Position numbers and translations under genes: made by a program. 64,000 bases of DNA, taken from positions 124,001 through 188,000 of the forward strand of contig NZ_SWJE01000014.1 of the NCBI RefSeq assembly GCF_005144415.1. The letters run 5' to 3'. The notes under the pieces were generated by a model, which saw nothing but the letters and a program-made list of their open reading frames with translations, searched no databases and had not been told where the DNA came from. How positions within the stretch are numbered: position 1 is the stretch's first letter; each line of letters opens with the position of its first letter. Positions 48,598 through 58,550 of the stretch are shown in pieces. Origin of the DNA: Trinickia terrae (GTDB lineage Bacteria > Pseudomonadota > Gammaproteobacteria > Burkholderiales > Burkholderiaceae).

Positions 48598-48628
48598 AAG
48601 GCCGCCGCCAAGGCGGCTTTTCCTTTTT
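48598..48628 (+). terminator. Intrinsic terminator of pckG
   Basis: GCCGCC/GGCGGC stem with a five-base loop followed by TTTTCCTTTTT. Confidence 0.85.
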
Positions 48629-48766
48629 GGGCGTGATTTTCTAAAATTAGAGGGGATTGTAGAAATTCAATTTGACCCCGAATCGATCTTTGGTTATTTC
48701 TTCTGGTACGTGCGCGGTAGCGTTTTTTAGGCTGATTGTTTCTGAAAGGGGAATAATCGACCCATC

Positions 48767-48778
48767 TGGTACGTACCA
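48767..48778. promoter_or_regulatory. Perfect 12-bp palindrome upstream of the LysR gene
   Basis: TGGTACGTACCA, with a related TCTGGTACGT half at 48702-48711. Both lie in a markedly AT-rich spacer (48640-48860), 65 bases apart. Candidate operator pair for autoregulation. Confidence 0.45.
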
Positions 48779-48912
48779 AAATGAATAATCAACAAAAATT
48801 CACGAGAAATCTTCTGCCATTGGGCAACTCTGCGCGGATTCTCCAGTCGTAGGACAATCACCAATTGTGCTTCACTCGTTTCCTGAAACAGAAGCAGCGG
48901 CAGGAGTTGTCA

Positions 48913-50049
48913 ATGGATCATCTGCAGTCAATGCGCGTGTTCGTCAAAGTGGCGGATCTCGGCAGTTTTGCTCGCGCCGCGAGCGCAATGGATATTTCGA
49001 ACGCAGTCGCCACGCGCCACGTCGCCGACCTCGAAGGCCGGCTGGGCACGCGCCTGCTCAACCGCACCACGCGCAGTCTGTCCCTCACCGAATCCGGTCA
49101 GGTGTACCTGGAGCGCGCGCGGCAGATTCTCGACGAACTCGAAGACGTCGAGCAAATGGTCGTCGCGCGCAATCACGAGCCGGTCGGCACGCTGCGCATT
49201 GTCGCGCCCGTCGTGTTCGGGCTGCATAATCTCGCGCCCGTGCTGCAGACCTATACGGAGCGCTATCCGAAGGTCGTCCCGGACCTAACGCTGGTCGACC
49301 GGCAAGTCGACCTGGTCGAAGAAGGCTTCGACGTCGGCATCGTGATCGCACGGCAGATGAGGAGCGCGAGCATCGTCACGCGTCGCCTCACGACCGGCTG
49401 CCTGACCGTCTGCGCGACGCCGGCTTACCTCGAGAAGCACGGTGTGCCGACGCGCCCGGAGCATCTACTCGAGCACCCGTGCCTGAGCCTGCCGTCGGAA
49501 TACTGGGGCGACGAGCGCGTGTTCACGGGGCCGGAAGGCGAGGTGCGCGTGCGTCCGGCGAACGTGATCATCGCGAACAACACGGAAATGCTGCGCCAGT
49601 TCGCGCTGCTCGGCATGGGCATTGCGATTCTGCCGAGCTACCTGATCGGCAGCGATATGTCGCGTGGCCAGTTTGTGCGGCTGCTGGGCGATTACCGGTT
49701 GCCGCAGGTCGAAATCAACGTCGGCTATCCGAGCCGGCGGCACTTGCCGGCGAAGGTGCGCACATTCATCGACCACCTCGTCGAGCACTTCAGCCAAACG
49801 CCGAATAGCCAGCTTGGCGAGCAGTGGATCAAGGGCGAGATGGTGCGGCCGGCTGCGGCCCCGGCTTCCGGACCGGTGGCGCCGGCCCCCGTCGAACTGC
49901 GCGCGGCCAAGGCGGCGTTCGAGCGTCGCGACGATGCGGAAGAGCGCGCCGAACTGATCGATGAGGCGCTGTCGCCGAAGGTGGCGAAGTCGTCTCGTTC
50001 GCGCACGCCGGCGCCGTGGCCGGTGCCGGTTTACGCGAACGAGCACTGA
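48913..50049 (+). CDS. LysR-family transcriptional regulator
   Basis: 378 residues. N-terminal winged helix MDHLQSMRVFVKVADLGSFA with NAVATRHVADLEGRLGTRLLNRTTR, then the effector-binding domain. About 65 residues extend beyond the usual LysR length: Ala/Pro-rich APASGPVAPAPVE and basic KVAKSSRSRTPAP. Target unknown. GGCAGGAG precedes the ATG at 48913. Confidence 0.92.
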   Translation: MDHLQSMRVFVKVADLGSFARAASAMDISNAVATRHVADLEGRLGTRLLNRTTRSLSLTESGQVYLERARQILDELEDVEQMVVARNHEPVGTLRIVAPVVFGLHNLAPVLQTYTERYPKVVPDLTLVDRQVDLVEEGFDVGIVIARQMRSASIVTRRLTTGCLTVCATPAYLEKHGVPTRPEHLLEHPCLSLPSEYWGDERVFTGPEGEVRVRPANVIIANNTEMLRQFALLGMGIAILPSYLIGSDMSRGQFVRLLGDYRLPQVEINVGYPSRRHLPAKVRTFIDHLVEHFSQTPNSQLGEQWIKGEMVRPAAAPASGPVAPAPVELRAAKAAFERRDDAEERAELIDEALSPKVAKSSRSRTPAPWPVPVYANEH

Positions 50050-50080
50050 GTCGCTTGGCGAGAAACCGTCGGTGAAAGGA

Positions 50081-50112
50081 CAGAAGCGCAGCAAAGGCTG
50101 CGCTTCTGTTTT
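50081..50112 (+). terminator. Intrinsic terminator after the LysR gene
   Basis: Perfect 12-bp stem CAGAAGCGCAGC/GCTGCGCTTCTG with AAAG loop, then TTTT. Confidence 0.88.
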
Positions 50113-50137
50113 GGGGCGTGCAGCCCCGCCGCGTCGC

Positions 50138-52807
50138 TTATGAGCCGGTTTTCCGCGCCGGCGTTTTCCTGGCCGCCGTCTTGGCTGCAGGCTTTTCCGC
50201 ACTCTTTGCCGTTTTCGCTGCAGTCTTCACCGCAGCTTTCTTGGCAGGCGCGGCGGTGACCGTGGCTTCCTCGGCATCGCTGCTTTCGGCTGCGGCAACC
50301 GCTTTGGCAGCCGTCTTCGACGCGGTCTTCGCAGCCGTCTTGGCCGACGGCTCCTTCTTCTCGAACTCGAAGCCGATCTTGCCGTCGCTTTGCTTGACGA
50401 GGAACGCCTTGAAGTTGCGGCCGGTGCGCGACGACTTGAAGTTCGTCAGCAAATCGGTGCGGCCTTCTTCCAGCAGCTTGGCCATCTGCTCGCGGGCGAT
50501 CTCCTGCTGGAGAATCACCTTGCCCGAGCGGAAATCGCAAGTCTTGGGGTTCGCGACCGAGTTCTCGCAGACGTAGCTCATGCCGTGCTCGAACACGCGC
50601 GCCTTGCACTTCGGACACGCGCCGACCGGCTGCTGCTCGGAAAAGTCCGGCGCCTCACCGTCCTCGCCACCCTGCTCCTGTCCGAAATCGAACTCGAGCT
50701 TGTAGTTGTTCGTTTCGTCGTCGAACGAGAGCTTGAGGATCGCCGAGAACGGCCGGCCCATCTTGCTGCGGAAGCCCGACAGCGGACCGATTTCCTTCTT
50801 TTGCAGCAATTCCTCGACTTCCTCGATCTCGAACTGGCGGCTGCCCGGAATCTTCGAAATCGAAAACTCGCACTTCGTGCAGGCGAAGCGGCGATAGTTT
50901 TCCTTCACCTGGCCGCCGCAGTTGGGGCACGGCGTGGTGAGCGTCGCGTAGTCGCCGGGGATCGTGTCGGAGTCGTACTCCTTCGCGCGCTTGACGATGG
51001 TTTGCGTCATGCGGGCGATCTCCAGCATGAACGCGTCGCGCGCGAGGTTGCCGCGCTCCATCTGCGCGAGCTTGTATTCCCATTCGCCCGTCAATTCCGG
51101 CGCCGTGAGCTCCTTTACGCCGAGGCCGCGCAGCAGCGTCATCAACTGGAATGCCTTGGCCGTCGGAATCAGGTCGCGGCCTTCGCGCAGCAGGTACTTT
51201 TCGCCGAGCAGGCCTTCGATGATCGCGGCGCGCGTCGCCGGCGTGCCGAGGCCCTTCGCGGCCATCGCCTCGCGCAACTCGTCGTCTTCGACGAGCTTGC
51301 CCGCGCCTTCCATCGCCGAGAGCAGCGTCGCTTCGTTGTAGCGCGCGGGCGGCTTGGTGGTGAGCGTGTGAGCGGCGATTTCGTCGGTCTTGACCTTCTC
51401 GTTCGGTTGGACCGGCACGAGGTTGGCGTCTTCACCACTCGTCTCGCGGCCGTACACCTGCAGCCAGCCCGGCTCGACGAGCACCTTGCCTTCGGTCTTG
51501 AAGTGATGGCCGGCGACTTCGGTGATGCGCGTCGTAACCTTGTATTCCGCGGCCGGGAAGAACACGGCGAGGAAGCGCTTCACGACGAGGTCGTAGAGCT
51601 TCTGCTCGGGTTCCGACAGCGCCTTGGGCGCCTGCAGCGTCGGGATGATGGCGAAGTGGTCGCTGATCTTCGAGTTGTCGAAGATGCGCTTGTTCGGCTT
51701 CACCCAGCCGCGGTCGAGCACCTGCTTCGCGAACGGCAGATAGTTGTTGCTTTCCTTGAGCATGTCGAGCGTGCTCTTGACGGTGCCGAGGTAGTCCTCC
51801 GGCAGCGCGCGCGCGTCGGTACGCGGGTAGGTGAGCACCTTGTGCTTTTCGTAGAGCGCCTGCGCGAGCCCCAGCGTGTTCTTCGCGGAGAAGCCGAAGC
51901 GGCCGTTCGCCTCGCGCTGCAGGCTCGTCAGGTCGAAGAGCAGCGGCGAGAGCTGGGTCGACGGCTTCGATTCCTCGGTGACCATGCCGGTCTGCTCGCG
52001 GCACGCGGCCACCACGGATTCCGCCGCAGCGAGGCTCCAGAGGCGCGAGTCGCGCTTTTCCGGATCGAACTCGTCCTTCTTGAATTTCGGGTCGTACCAG
52101 CGGCCTTCGTAGAAGCCCGCCGCGCAGACGAACTCGGCGCGCACTTCCCAATAGTCGCGCGGCACGAAATTGCGGATCTTCTCCTCACGCTCGACGACGA
52201 TCGACAGCGTCGGCGTCTGTACGCGGCCGACGGTCGTCAGGAAGAATCCGCCGCCCTTGCTGTTGAACGCGGTCATGGCGCGCGTGCCGTTGATGCCGAC
52301 GAGCCAGTCTGCCTCCGAGCGGCAGCGCGCCGCATCGGCGAGCGGCTGCATTTCTTCGTCGGTGCGCAGTTTCGCGAAGCCGTCGCGGATCGCCGCCGGG
52401 GTCATCGATTGCAGCCACAGGCGCTGCACCGGCTGCTTCGATTTTGCGTGCTGCGCGATCAGGCGGAAAATCAGCTCGCCCTCGCGCCCCGCGTCGCATG
52501 CGTTGATCAGGCGCTCGACATCCTTGCGCTTCATCAGCTTCGTGAGCGCCTTGAGCCGCGATTCGCTTTTTGCGATCGGGTTGAGGTCGAAATGCGGCGG
52601 GATGACGGGAAGATGCGCGAAGCTCCATTTGCCGCGCTTGACCTCGTATTCTTCGGGAGCGGCGATCTCGAGCAGGTGGCCGACCGCCGACGACAGGACG
52701 TACTCGTCGCTCTCGTAGTACTCGTCATGCTTGGTAAAGCCGCCCAGCGCACGCGCGATGTCGTTCGCGACAGAAGGCTTTTCCGCAATGATCAGTGCTT
52801 TGGACAT
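50138..52807 (-). CDS. topB: DNA topoisomerase III
   Basis: 889 residues. Toprim domain at the start (LIIAEKPSVANDIARALGG, then NACDAGREGELIFRL), catalytic Tyr327 in LTYPRTDARALPEDY. Two C-terminal zinc modules follow: CPNCGGQVKENYRRFACTKC and CPKCKARVFEHG. The last ~70 residues are a Lys/Ala-rich histone H1-like tail (AAKTASKTAAKAV, KKAAVKTAAKTAK), a nucleic-acid binding extension. It decatenates DNA. A TATAAA at 52870-52875 (minus strand) may be its -10 box. Confidence 0.96.
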   Translation of the reverse strand: MSKALIIAEKPSVANDIARALGGFTKHDEYYESDEYVLSSAVGHLLEIAAPEEYEVKRGKWSFAHLPVIPPHFDLNPIAKSESRLKALTKLMKRKDVERLINACDAGREGELIFRLIAQHAKSKQPVQRLWLQSMTPAAIRDGFAKLRTDEEMQPLADAARCRSEADWLVGINGTRAMTAFNSKGGGFFLTTVGRVQTPTLSIVVEREEKIRNFVPRDYWEVRAEFVCAAGFYEGRWYDPKFKKDEFDPEKRDSRLWSLAAAESVVAACREQTGMVTEESKPSTQLSPLLFDLTSLQREANGRFGFSAKNTLGLAQALYEKHKVLTYPRTDARALPEDYLGTVKSTLDMLKESNNYLPFAKQVLDRGWVKPNKRIFDNSKISDHFAIIPTLQAPKALSEPEQKLYDLVVKRFLAVFFPAAEYKVTTRITEVAGHHFKTEGKVLVEPGWLQVYGRETSGEDANLVPVQPNEKVKTDEIAAHTLTTKPPARYNEATLLSAMEGAGKLVEDDELREAMAAKGLGTPATRAAIIEGLLGEKYLLREGRDLIPTAKAFQLMTLLRGLGVKELTAPELTGEWEYKLAQMERGNLARDAFMLEIARMTQTIVKRAKEYDSDTIPGDYATLTTPCPNCGGQVKENYRRFACTKCEFSISKIPGSRQFEIEEVEELLQKKEIGPLSGFRSKMGRPFSAILKLSFDDETNNYKLEFDFGQEQGGEDGEAPDFSEQQPVGACPKCKARVFEHGMSYVCENSVANPKTCDFRSGKVILQQEIAREQMAKLLEEGRTDLLTNFKSSRTGRNFKAFLVKQSDGKIGFEFEKKEPSAKTAAKTASKTAAKAVAAAESSDAEEATVTAAPAKKAAVKTAAKTAKSAEKPAAKTAARKTPARKTGS

Positions 52808-53006
52808 GACTGGTTGTGAGGTTTGTGGATCGGGGTCAAAACCCTGATGTTGGTCTCTTTAACGACCGCTTTATAGCACACGCCGTTGCGCTTGTTTAAA
52901 AACGCACACAACGAAAGGGCCAAGCCACGTACACGACAGGCACGCTGCATGCGGTTTGCAGGGCGGTGTGGCGAGCCGGTTCGGCGGGGAGGAAACGGCT
53001 GCGGCG

Positions 53007-53384
53007 TCAGGCTGCGGCCAGGGCCGGGCGCAGCTTGGGGGCGCCGTTGGAGTCCGGCAGCGCGGTCAAGTCGGTCAGCATGCGCTCGATGATCGACAGG
53101 TGCGGCAGCACGGTGCCGAAAAAGCGTGTGGTGATGCCGTCTTCGATCAGGATCGTCGGGAAGTTCTCGACGTCGAGGTCTTCGAAGCGGTCGGCGTGGG
53201 TTTCGACGTCGATCCAGGCGAAGCAGACATTCGGGTGGGCGTCGGCGAGGCGGTCGAAGCCGGCGCGGTAGTCGCGGCAGGTGCCGCACCATTCCGCGCA
53301 CAGGCAGGCGACCAGCAGGGTGTCGGTGTCGTTGATGCGCTCGGCGATCCGGTCTGCGTCGGTGTCGAGATTCAGCGCTGGCAT
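53007..53384 (-). CDS. Thioredoxin-family protein
   Basis: 125 residues, one thioredoxin fold with active site AEWCGTCRDY and cis-Pro in VENFPTILIEDG. No signal peptide, so a cytoplasmic disulfide reductase or a substrate-specific relative. GTC instead of GPC shifts the redox character. AAGGAA precedes the ATG. Nothing else is seen between it and topB. Confidence 0.88.
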   Translation of the reverse strand: MPALNLDTDADRIAERINDTDTLLVACLCAEWCGTCRDYRAGFDRLADAHPNVCFAWIDVETHADRFEDLDVENFPTILIEDGITTRFFGTVLPHLSIIERMLTDLTALPDSNGAPKLRPALAAA

Positions 53385-53502
53385 GGTATTTCCTTGCGTT
53401 CTTTTCCGAAGTGCGAACTGCTTGCGGCGACTGTAGCACGCCTCTCACGGGGCGGCGCGTTCGCTGGCGCGCCGAGGCCGGCGCCAGCGGCACGCTCTGG
53501 AT

Positions 53503-54726
53503 CTAGCCGCGTTCGATGCGCGCGAAGCGCCCGCCCGGAAGCGCCGTCAGCCTCCCGGCGAGCTCCAGTTGCAGCAGCGTGCCTTGCAGGGCGGCTTCGT
53601 TCATCTCGGTCCGGGCGGCGAGGACTTCAAGGGTCGCGGGAGCGTGACCCAGGGCGTCGAGCAGACGCTGGGCCTGTGGGTCCGGCGGCGAGGCGGGCGC
53701 GCTTCGTTTCGTTGGCGCGGCTTCCGGCGGTGTGGAGCGGACATATTCGGAGCCCGGCTCGGTCGCGGGCGGCGCGGACTCGCTCACCAGACGCGTTCCC
53801 TTCGATAAGTCCGGCGGCGACCGTACCGGCACAGCGCCACCGAGCTCCTCCAGGATGTCCTCCGGTGTTTCGACGAGCTTCGCGCCTTCCTTGATGATCT
53901 TGTGACAGCCGCGCGAAAGCGGCGCATGGATCGAGCCTGGAATCGCGAAGACATCACGCCCCATTTCGTTCGCAAGCCGCGCTGTGATCAGCGACCCCGA
54001 GCGCAGCGCGGCCTCGACGATCAGCACGCCGCTCGCGAGGCCCGCAATCAGCCGGTTGCGCTGCGGAAAGTGCGCGGATTTCGCCGGCGTGCCGAGCGGC
54101 CACTCCGACATGATCGCGCCGTCCGCGGCCAGCCGGTGGGCGAGGGCGTGATGCTTCGACGGATAGACGAGGTCCGCGCCGGTGCCGATCACCGCGACTG
54201 TGCTGCCTCGCCCGGCGAGCGCGCCTTGGTGCGCGGCGCCGTCGATACCGAGCGCGAGCCCCGAGACGACGGTGAGCCCGGCGTCCGACAGGGCTTGCGC
54301 GAAACGGGCGGCGTCTTCGAGCCCCTGCGGCGTCGCATTGCGGCTGCCGACGATGGCCACGCACTTTGCGTGCAGCAACTCCAGACGGCCCTTTACATAT
54401 AGCAGCGGCGGCGGATCGGGCATCGTGAGGAGCGCGGGCGGATAGGCAGGGTCGCTCAGGGCGACGATGGCGTTGCCCGGCTGGGCCCGCCAACGCGCAG
54501 TATCGGCGAGCCGTTGCGCAAAGCCCGCTGGCGGCTCGGCCAGCGCGGCCCGCGCGGCGGCCTCGCCCGCGGCGGCGGCCAGCGCCTGAAATGGCGCAGC
54601 CAGCACCGCCTCGGGCATGCCGAACGCGTCGAGCAGCCCGCGCAGCGCCGCTGGAGTCAGGCCACGCGCCGTGGCGAGCCGTAGCCACGCGGCGAGTTCG
54701 GTGTCGGTCATCGGCAGGGCGTGCAT
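53503..54726 (-). CDS. dprA: DNA-processing protein DprA
   Basis: 407 residues from ATG 54726 (starts at 54711 and 54771 are possible). N-terminal SAM-like helices, then the Rossmann core: VAIVGSRNATPQGLEDAAR, VSGLALGIDGAAHQGAL, STVAVIGTGADLVYP, FPQRNRLIAGLA, AALRSGSLITARLA, IPGSIHAPLSRGCHKII. A Pro-rich linker leads to a C-terminal winged helix. DprA loads RecA on incoming DNA during transformation. Divergent from def. Confidence 0.94.
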   Translation of the reverse strand: MHALPMTDTELAAWLRLATARGLTPAALRGLLDAFGMPEAVLAAPFQALAAAAGEAAARAALAEPPAGFAQRLADTARWRAQPGNAIVALSDPAYPPALLTMPDPPPLLYVKGRLELLHAKCVAIVGSRNATPQGLEDAARFAQALSDAGLTVVSGLALGIDGAAHQGALAGRGSTVAVIGTGADLVYPSKHHALAHRLAADGAIMSEWPLGTPAKSAHFPQRNRLIAGLASGVLIVEAALRSGSLITARLANEMGRDVFAIPGSIHAPLSRGCHKIIKEGAKLVETPEDILEELGGAVPVRSPPDLSKGTRLVSESAPPATEPGSEYVRSTPPEAAPTKRSAPASPPDPQAQRLLDALGHAPATLEVLAARTEMNEAALQGTLLQLELAGRLTALPGGRFARIERG

Positions 54727-54986
54727 GGCAAGGCGAGCCTCCAGCGCCGCCTGCGGACAGACAGGCAGCATGCTAAAATTTTCATCATCCGAAATACAAT
54801 GCAGCGCCGCGCACATACGCGGTGTTCGTGGCTGTGTCCGAGCAATGTGGGTTGAATCGTGCATTCAGCCGTTATCTTCGAGACGCGGCCGCGGGCCCGC
54901 AAGCCGGCCGAACGGCCTATTGCCGCATCCGGCTTTTTTCGTCACGGTATTGCTTTGCGCGACCGCATCCGACCACATTCACGACC

Positions 54987-55490
54987 ATGGCCTTACTCAG
55001 CATCCTCAACTACCCCGACAAACGCCTGCACAAGATCGCGAAACCGGTCGAGGCCGTCGACGACCGCATCCGCAAGCTGGTCGCCGACATGGCCGAGACG
55101 ATGTACGCCGCGCCTGGCGTCGGGCTTGCCGCGACGCAGGTCGACGTGCACGAGCGCGTCATCGTGATCGACGTCTCGGAGACGCATGACCAGCTGCTGG
55201 CGTTCATCAACCCGGAGATCATCTGGTCGAGCGACGAGCGCAAGATCAACGAGGAAGGGTGCTTGTCGGTGCCGGGCATCTACGACAGCGTCGAGCGCGC
55301 CGAAAAGGTGCGCGTGCGCGCGCTCAACGAGAAGGGCGAGACCTTCGAGATCGATTGCGAGGGGCTGCTTGCGGTCTGCATCCAGCACGAAATGGATCAC
55401 TTGATGGGGCGTGTGTTCGTCGAGTATCTGTCGCCGCTCAAGCAGACGCGTATCAAGACGAAGATGAAAAAGCTCGCGCACGCGATGTAA
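54987..55490 (+). CDS. def: Peptide deformylase
   Basis: 167 residues with all three motifs: [16 protein letters not shown] and the metal-binding QHEMDHLMG. It removes the formyl group from nascent proteins. The ATG at 54987 gives [11 protein letters not shown]; longer in-frame starts lie in the divergent promoter region. fmt follows 50 bases later, the common def-fmt pair. Confidence 0.96.
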   Translation: MALLSILNYPDKRLHKIAKPVEAVDDRIRKLVADMAETMYAAPGVGLAATQVDVHERVIVIDVSETHDQLLAFINPEIIWSSDERKINEEGCLSVPGIYDSVERAEKVRVRALNEKGETFEIDCEGLLAVCIQHEMDHLMGRVFVEYLSPLKQTRIKTKMKKLAHAM

Positions 55491-55540
55491 AACCTTAGGC
55501 TCGCATCGCGCTCCTTCGCTTCCCATTCGACCTCGAACCC

Positions 55541-56530
55541 ATGGCCCATACGTTGCGCGTCGTTTTTGCAGGCACGCCGGAATTTGCCGCGGCGGCGCTA
55601 GCCGCGATTCACTCCGCTGGTTTTCCCGTGCCGCTCGTGCTCACGCAGCCCGACCGCCCGGCCGGGCGCGGCATGAAGTTGCAAGCGAGCGCCGTCAAGC
55701 GCTATGCGCAGGAGCATGGGCTCGCCGTGGCGCAGCCGCCGTCGTTGCGCCGCGCCGGCAAGTTTCCTGCCGAAGCCGCCGCCGCCATCGAGCAACTGCG
55801 GGCAACGCCGCACGATGTGATGGTGGTCGCGGCCTACGGGTTGCTGCTGCCGCAGGAAGTGCTCGATATCCCGCGGCACGGCTGCATCAACATTCACGCT
55901 TCGCTGCTGCCGCGCTGGCGCGGCGCGGCGCCGATTCATCGCGCGCTCGAGTCCGGCGACGCCGAGACCGGCATCACGCTGATGCGCATGGATGTGGGCC
56001 TCGATACAGGCGCGATGCTGACGGTCGGGCGCGTGCCGATCGAGGCCCATGACACGACCGCGACGCTGCATGACAAGCTTGCAGCCGTTGGGGCGCGCCT
56101 GATCGCCGACGCGCTCGTCGAGCTGGAGAAGAGCGGCACGCTGCACGAGACGCCGCAACCCGAGGGCGGCGTGACTTACGCCGAAAAGATCGGCAAGCAC
56201 GAGGCCGCGCTCGACTGGCGCCGTCCGGCCGCGGTTCTGGCTCGGCAGGTTCGGGCGTTCGATCCGTTTCCCGGCGGCGTCGCCACGCTCGGCGACGGCA
56301 CCGCGCTGAAAATCTGGGCGGCGGAGCCTGTTGTCGCGCGAGGCGATGGCACGGCCGAGCCGGGCGAGATCGTCGACGTTTCCGCGGACGGTGTCGTCGT
56401 CGCATGCGCTGAAGGCGCGCTGCGTCTCACACAATTGCAGAAGCCGGGCGGCAAGCGCCTGCCGGTGCGCGAATTTCTTGCCGGCACGGCGCTGTCGGCG
56501 GGGCAGCGCTTCGGCTTGCCTGAGTCTTGA
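55541..56530 (+). CDS. fmt: Methionyl-tRNA formyltransferase
   Basis: 329 residues. N-terminal [17 protein letters not shown], the catalytic block [17 protein letters not shown] with LDTGAML, and a C-terminal OB-like domain. It formylates initiator Met-tRNA, the reaction reversed on protein by the neighbouring def product. Confidence 0.96.
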   Translation: MAHTLRVVFAGTPEFAAAALAAIHSAGFPVPLVLTQPDRPAGRGMKLQASAVKRYAQEHGLAVAQPPSLRRAGKFPAEAAAAIEQLRATPHDVMVVAAYGLLLPQEVLDIPRHGCINIHASLLPRWRGAAPIHRALESGDAETGITLMRMDVGLDTGAMLTVGRVPIEAHDTTATLHDKLAAVGARLIADALVELEKSGTLHETPQPEGGVTYAEKIGKHEAALDWRRPAAVLARQVRAFDPFPGGVATLGDGTALKIWAAEPVVARGDGTAEPGEIVDVSADGVVVACAEGALRLTQLQKPGGKRLPVREFLAGTALSAGQRFGLPES

Positions 56531-56666
56531 TGAACGCTGCTTCGGGCGGGGCGTGGACGCGCCGCCTTGCCCGTTAGGCCAGCTCGCGCGGCGTCCGCGG
56601 CGCGCGTTAGAATCTTCCGTGCATCCCCGTTCCATCCACGTCATTCCACGCCATCCCAGGTTCGCC

Positions 56667-57308
56667 ATGTTCGGCATCGTCCACTTCGCTTTTTTTATCG
56701 CCGCCGTCTTCCTGCTCAACGTGACGCCCGGGCCGGACACGGCCTACATCGTCGGCCGCAGCGTCGCGCAGGGACGAGGCGCGGGCTTGATGTCGGCGCT
56801 CGGCATTTCGGCCGGCTGCTGCGTGCATTCGCTCGCTTGCGCGTTCGGGCTGACCGCCTTGCTCGCGGCATCGGCGACTGCCTTTACGGTCATCAAGTTT
56901 GTCGGCGCGCTGTACCTGATCTATCTCGGCGTGCGCCTGATCTTCGCGAAGCCGGAGCAGGCCGAGGCGGCTGGCAAGGCGCGCGCGGCGGGCGGTCCGA
57001 AGTCGCTCAAGCAGCTCTTCATGCAGGGGTTCTGGACCAACGTGCTGAACCCGAAAGTCGTGCTGTTCTTCGTCTCGTTCTTCCCGCAATTCGTCGCTGC
57101 GGAAAGCGAGCACAAGGCGCTCGCTTTCTTGTCGCTCGGCGTCGTGTTCGTGTTGATGAGCATGGTGTGGAACAGCTTCGTCGCGTGGATCGCGGGCAGC
57201 GTCACGCAGCGGCTGGGCGGCAAGCCGGCGGTGAAGCGGTGGCTGGACCGCGGCGTCGGCAGCGCGTTCGTCGGGCTCGGCATCAAGCTCGCGACCGCGC
57301 GGCATTGA
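56667..57308 (+). CDS. LysE/RhtB-family amino-acid exporter
   Basis: 213 residues, about six membrane segments. N-terminal LNVTPGPDTAYIVGRSVAQG and FWTNVLNPKVVLFFVSFFPQF are the family signatures. It exports an amino acid such as threonine, homoserine or lysine; substrate unknown. The ATG at 56667 follows CCAGG. Confidence 0.92.
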   Translation: MFGIVHFAFFIAAVFLLNVTPGPDTAYIVGRSVAQGRGAGLMSALGISAGCCVHSLACAFGLTALLAASATAFTVIKFVGALYLIYLGVRLIFAKPEQAEAAGKARAAGGPKSLKQLFMQGFWTNVLNPKVVLFFVSFFPQFVAAESEHKALAFLSLGVVFVLMSMVWNSFVAWIAGSVTQRLGGKPAVKRWLDRGVGSAFVGLGIKLATARH

Positions 57309-57422
57309 TCGAATCAATTTGAATTATTTGCGCCTGCCCTTATCCAACATATTCCTTACAATCATCCGCTCGCCACATCGGGCGGAACAAAGCGTGGCGC
57401 ACGCAAACGGTTAGGAGCAAGC

Positions 57423-58280
57423 ATGTTCAATTGGGTCAAAACGGCAACGCTGATGGCCGCGATCACGGCCCTGTTCATTGTGATCGGCGGGATGATCGGC
57501 GGGCATCGCGGCATGATGCTGGCGCTCTTCGTCGCGCTCGGCATGAATTTCTTCTCGTACTGGTTCTCGGACAAGATGGTCCTGCGCATGTACAACGCGC
57601 AGGAAGTCGACGAAGCGAGTGCGCCGCAGTTCTATCGCATGGTCCGCGAGTTGGCCACGCGCGCGCAATTGCCGATGCCGCGCGTTTACTTGATCAACGA
57701 AGACGCGCCGAACGCGTTCGCCACGGGCCGCAACCCCGAGCATGCGGCGGTCGCGGCCACCACGGGCATCCTGCGCTTGCTGTCCGAGCGCGAAATGCGC
57801 GGGGTGATGGCGCACGAGCTCGCGCACGTGAAGCATCGCGACATCCTGATCTCGACGATCTCCGCGACAATGGCCGGCGCCATCTCGGCGCTCGCGAACT
57901 TCGCGATGTTCTTTGGCGGGCGCGACGAAGAAGGGCGTCCAACCAATCCGATCGCGAGCATCGCGGTGGCCCTGCTCGCGCCGATCGCTGGAGCGCTGAT
58001 CCAGATGGCGATTTCGCGGGCGCGAGAATTCGAAGCCGACCGCGGCGGCGCGCAGATCTCCGGCGATCCGCAAGCGCTGGCCTCGGCGCTCGACAAGATC
58101 CACCGCTACGCGCAGGGCATTCCGTTCGCCGCTGCGGAAGCGCATCCGGCAACTGCACAGATGATGATCATGAATCCGCTGTCGGGCGGCGGCATCGCGA
58201 ATCTGTTTTCGACTCACCCGGCAACCGAGGAGCGGATTGCCCGCTTAACGGAAATGGCTCGTACGGGGCGTTTCGATTGA
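57423..58280 (+). CDS. htpX: Membrane zinc metalloprotease HtpX
   Basis: 285 residues. Two N-terminal membrane segments, zinc site HELAHVKH (His131, Glu132, His135), further segments near 150-200, and the third ligand in [10 protein letters not shown]. It degrades damaged inner-membrane proteins with FtsH. TAGGAGC precedes the ATG. Confidence 0.96.
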   Translation: MFNWVKTATLMAAITALFIVIGGMIGGHRGMMLALFVALGMNFFSYWFSDKMVLRMYNAQEVDEASAPQFYRMVRELATRAQLPMPRVYLINEDAPNAFATGRNPEHAAVAATTGILRLLSEREMRGVMAHELAHVKHRDILISTISATMAGAISALANFAMFFGGRDEEGRPTNPIASIAVALLAPIAGALIQMAISRAREFEADRGGAQISGDPQALASALDKIHRYAQGIPFAAAEAHPATAQMMIMNPLSGGGIANLFSTHPATEERIARLTEMARTGRFD

Positions 58281-58346
58281 CGCTCGAGGTGCAGTAGCTT
58301 GTTGCGGGGCGCAGGCTTTCGATGCCTGATCGAGCCGCAGACGCCG

Positions 58347-58372
58347 GGGCGGGCCGAGAGGCCTGCCCTTTT
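58347..58372 (+). terminator. Probable terminator after htpX
   Basis: GGGCGGGCC/GGCCTGCCC stem (one G-T pair) with GAGA loop followed by TTTT. The remaining 58373-58550 holds no supported gene. Confidence 0.6.
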
Positions 58373-58550
58373 GATTGATGGAGCGCGCGATCTGATCGAA
58401 CGTCTCGGCCGAGACCGCAATCGACGCAGCCAGCCGCGTCGGCGAGACGTCATCCGTAAGACGGATGGCATGCCGCGCCACGCTACAATGCCGCGCTTGT
58501 ATTGCGGTTGCGCCATGCGATGATCCGCGCGGCACGTTCATATCTTCTCC

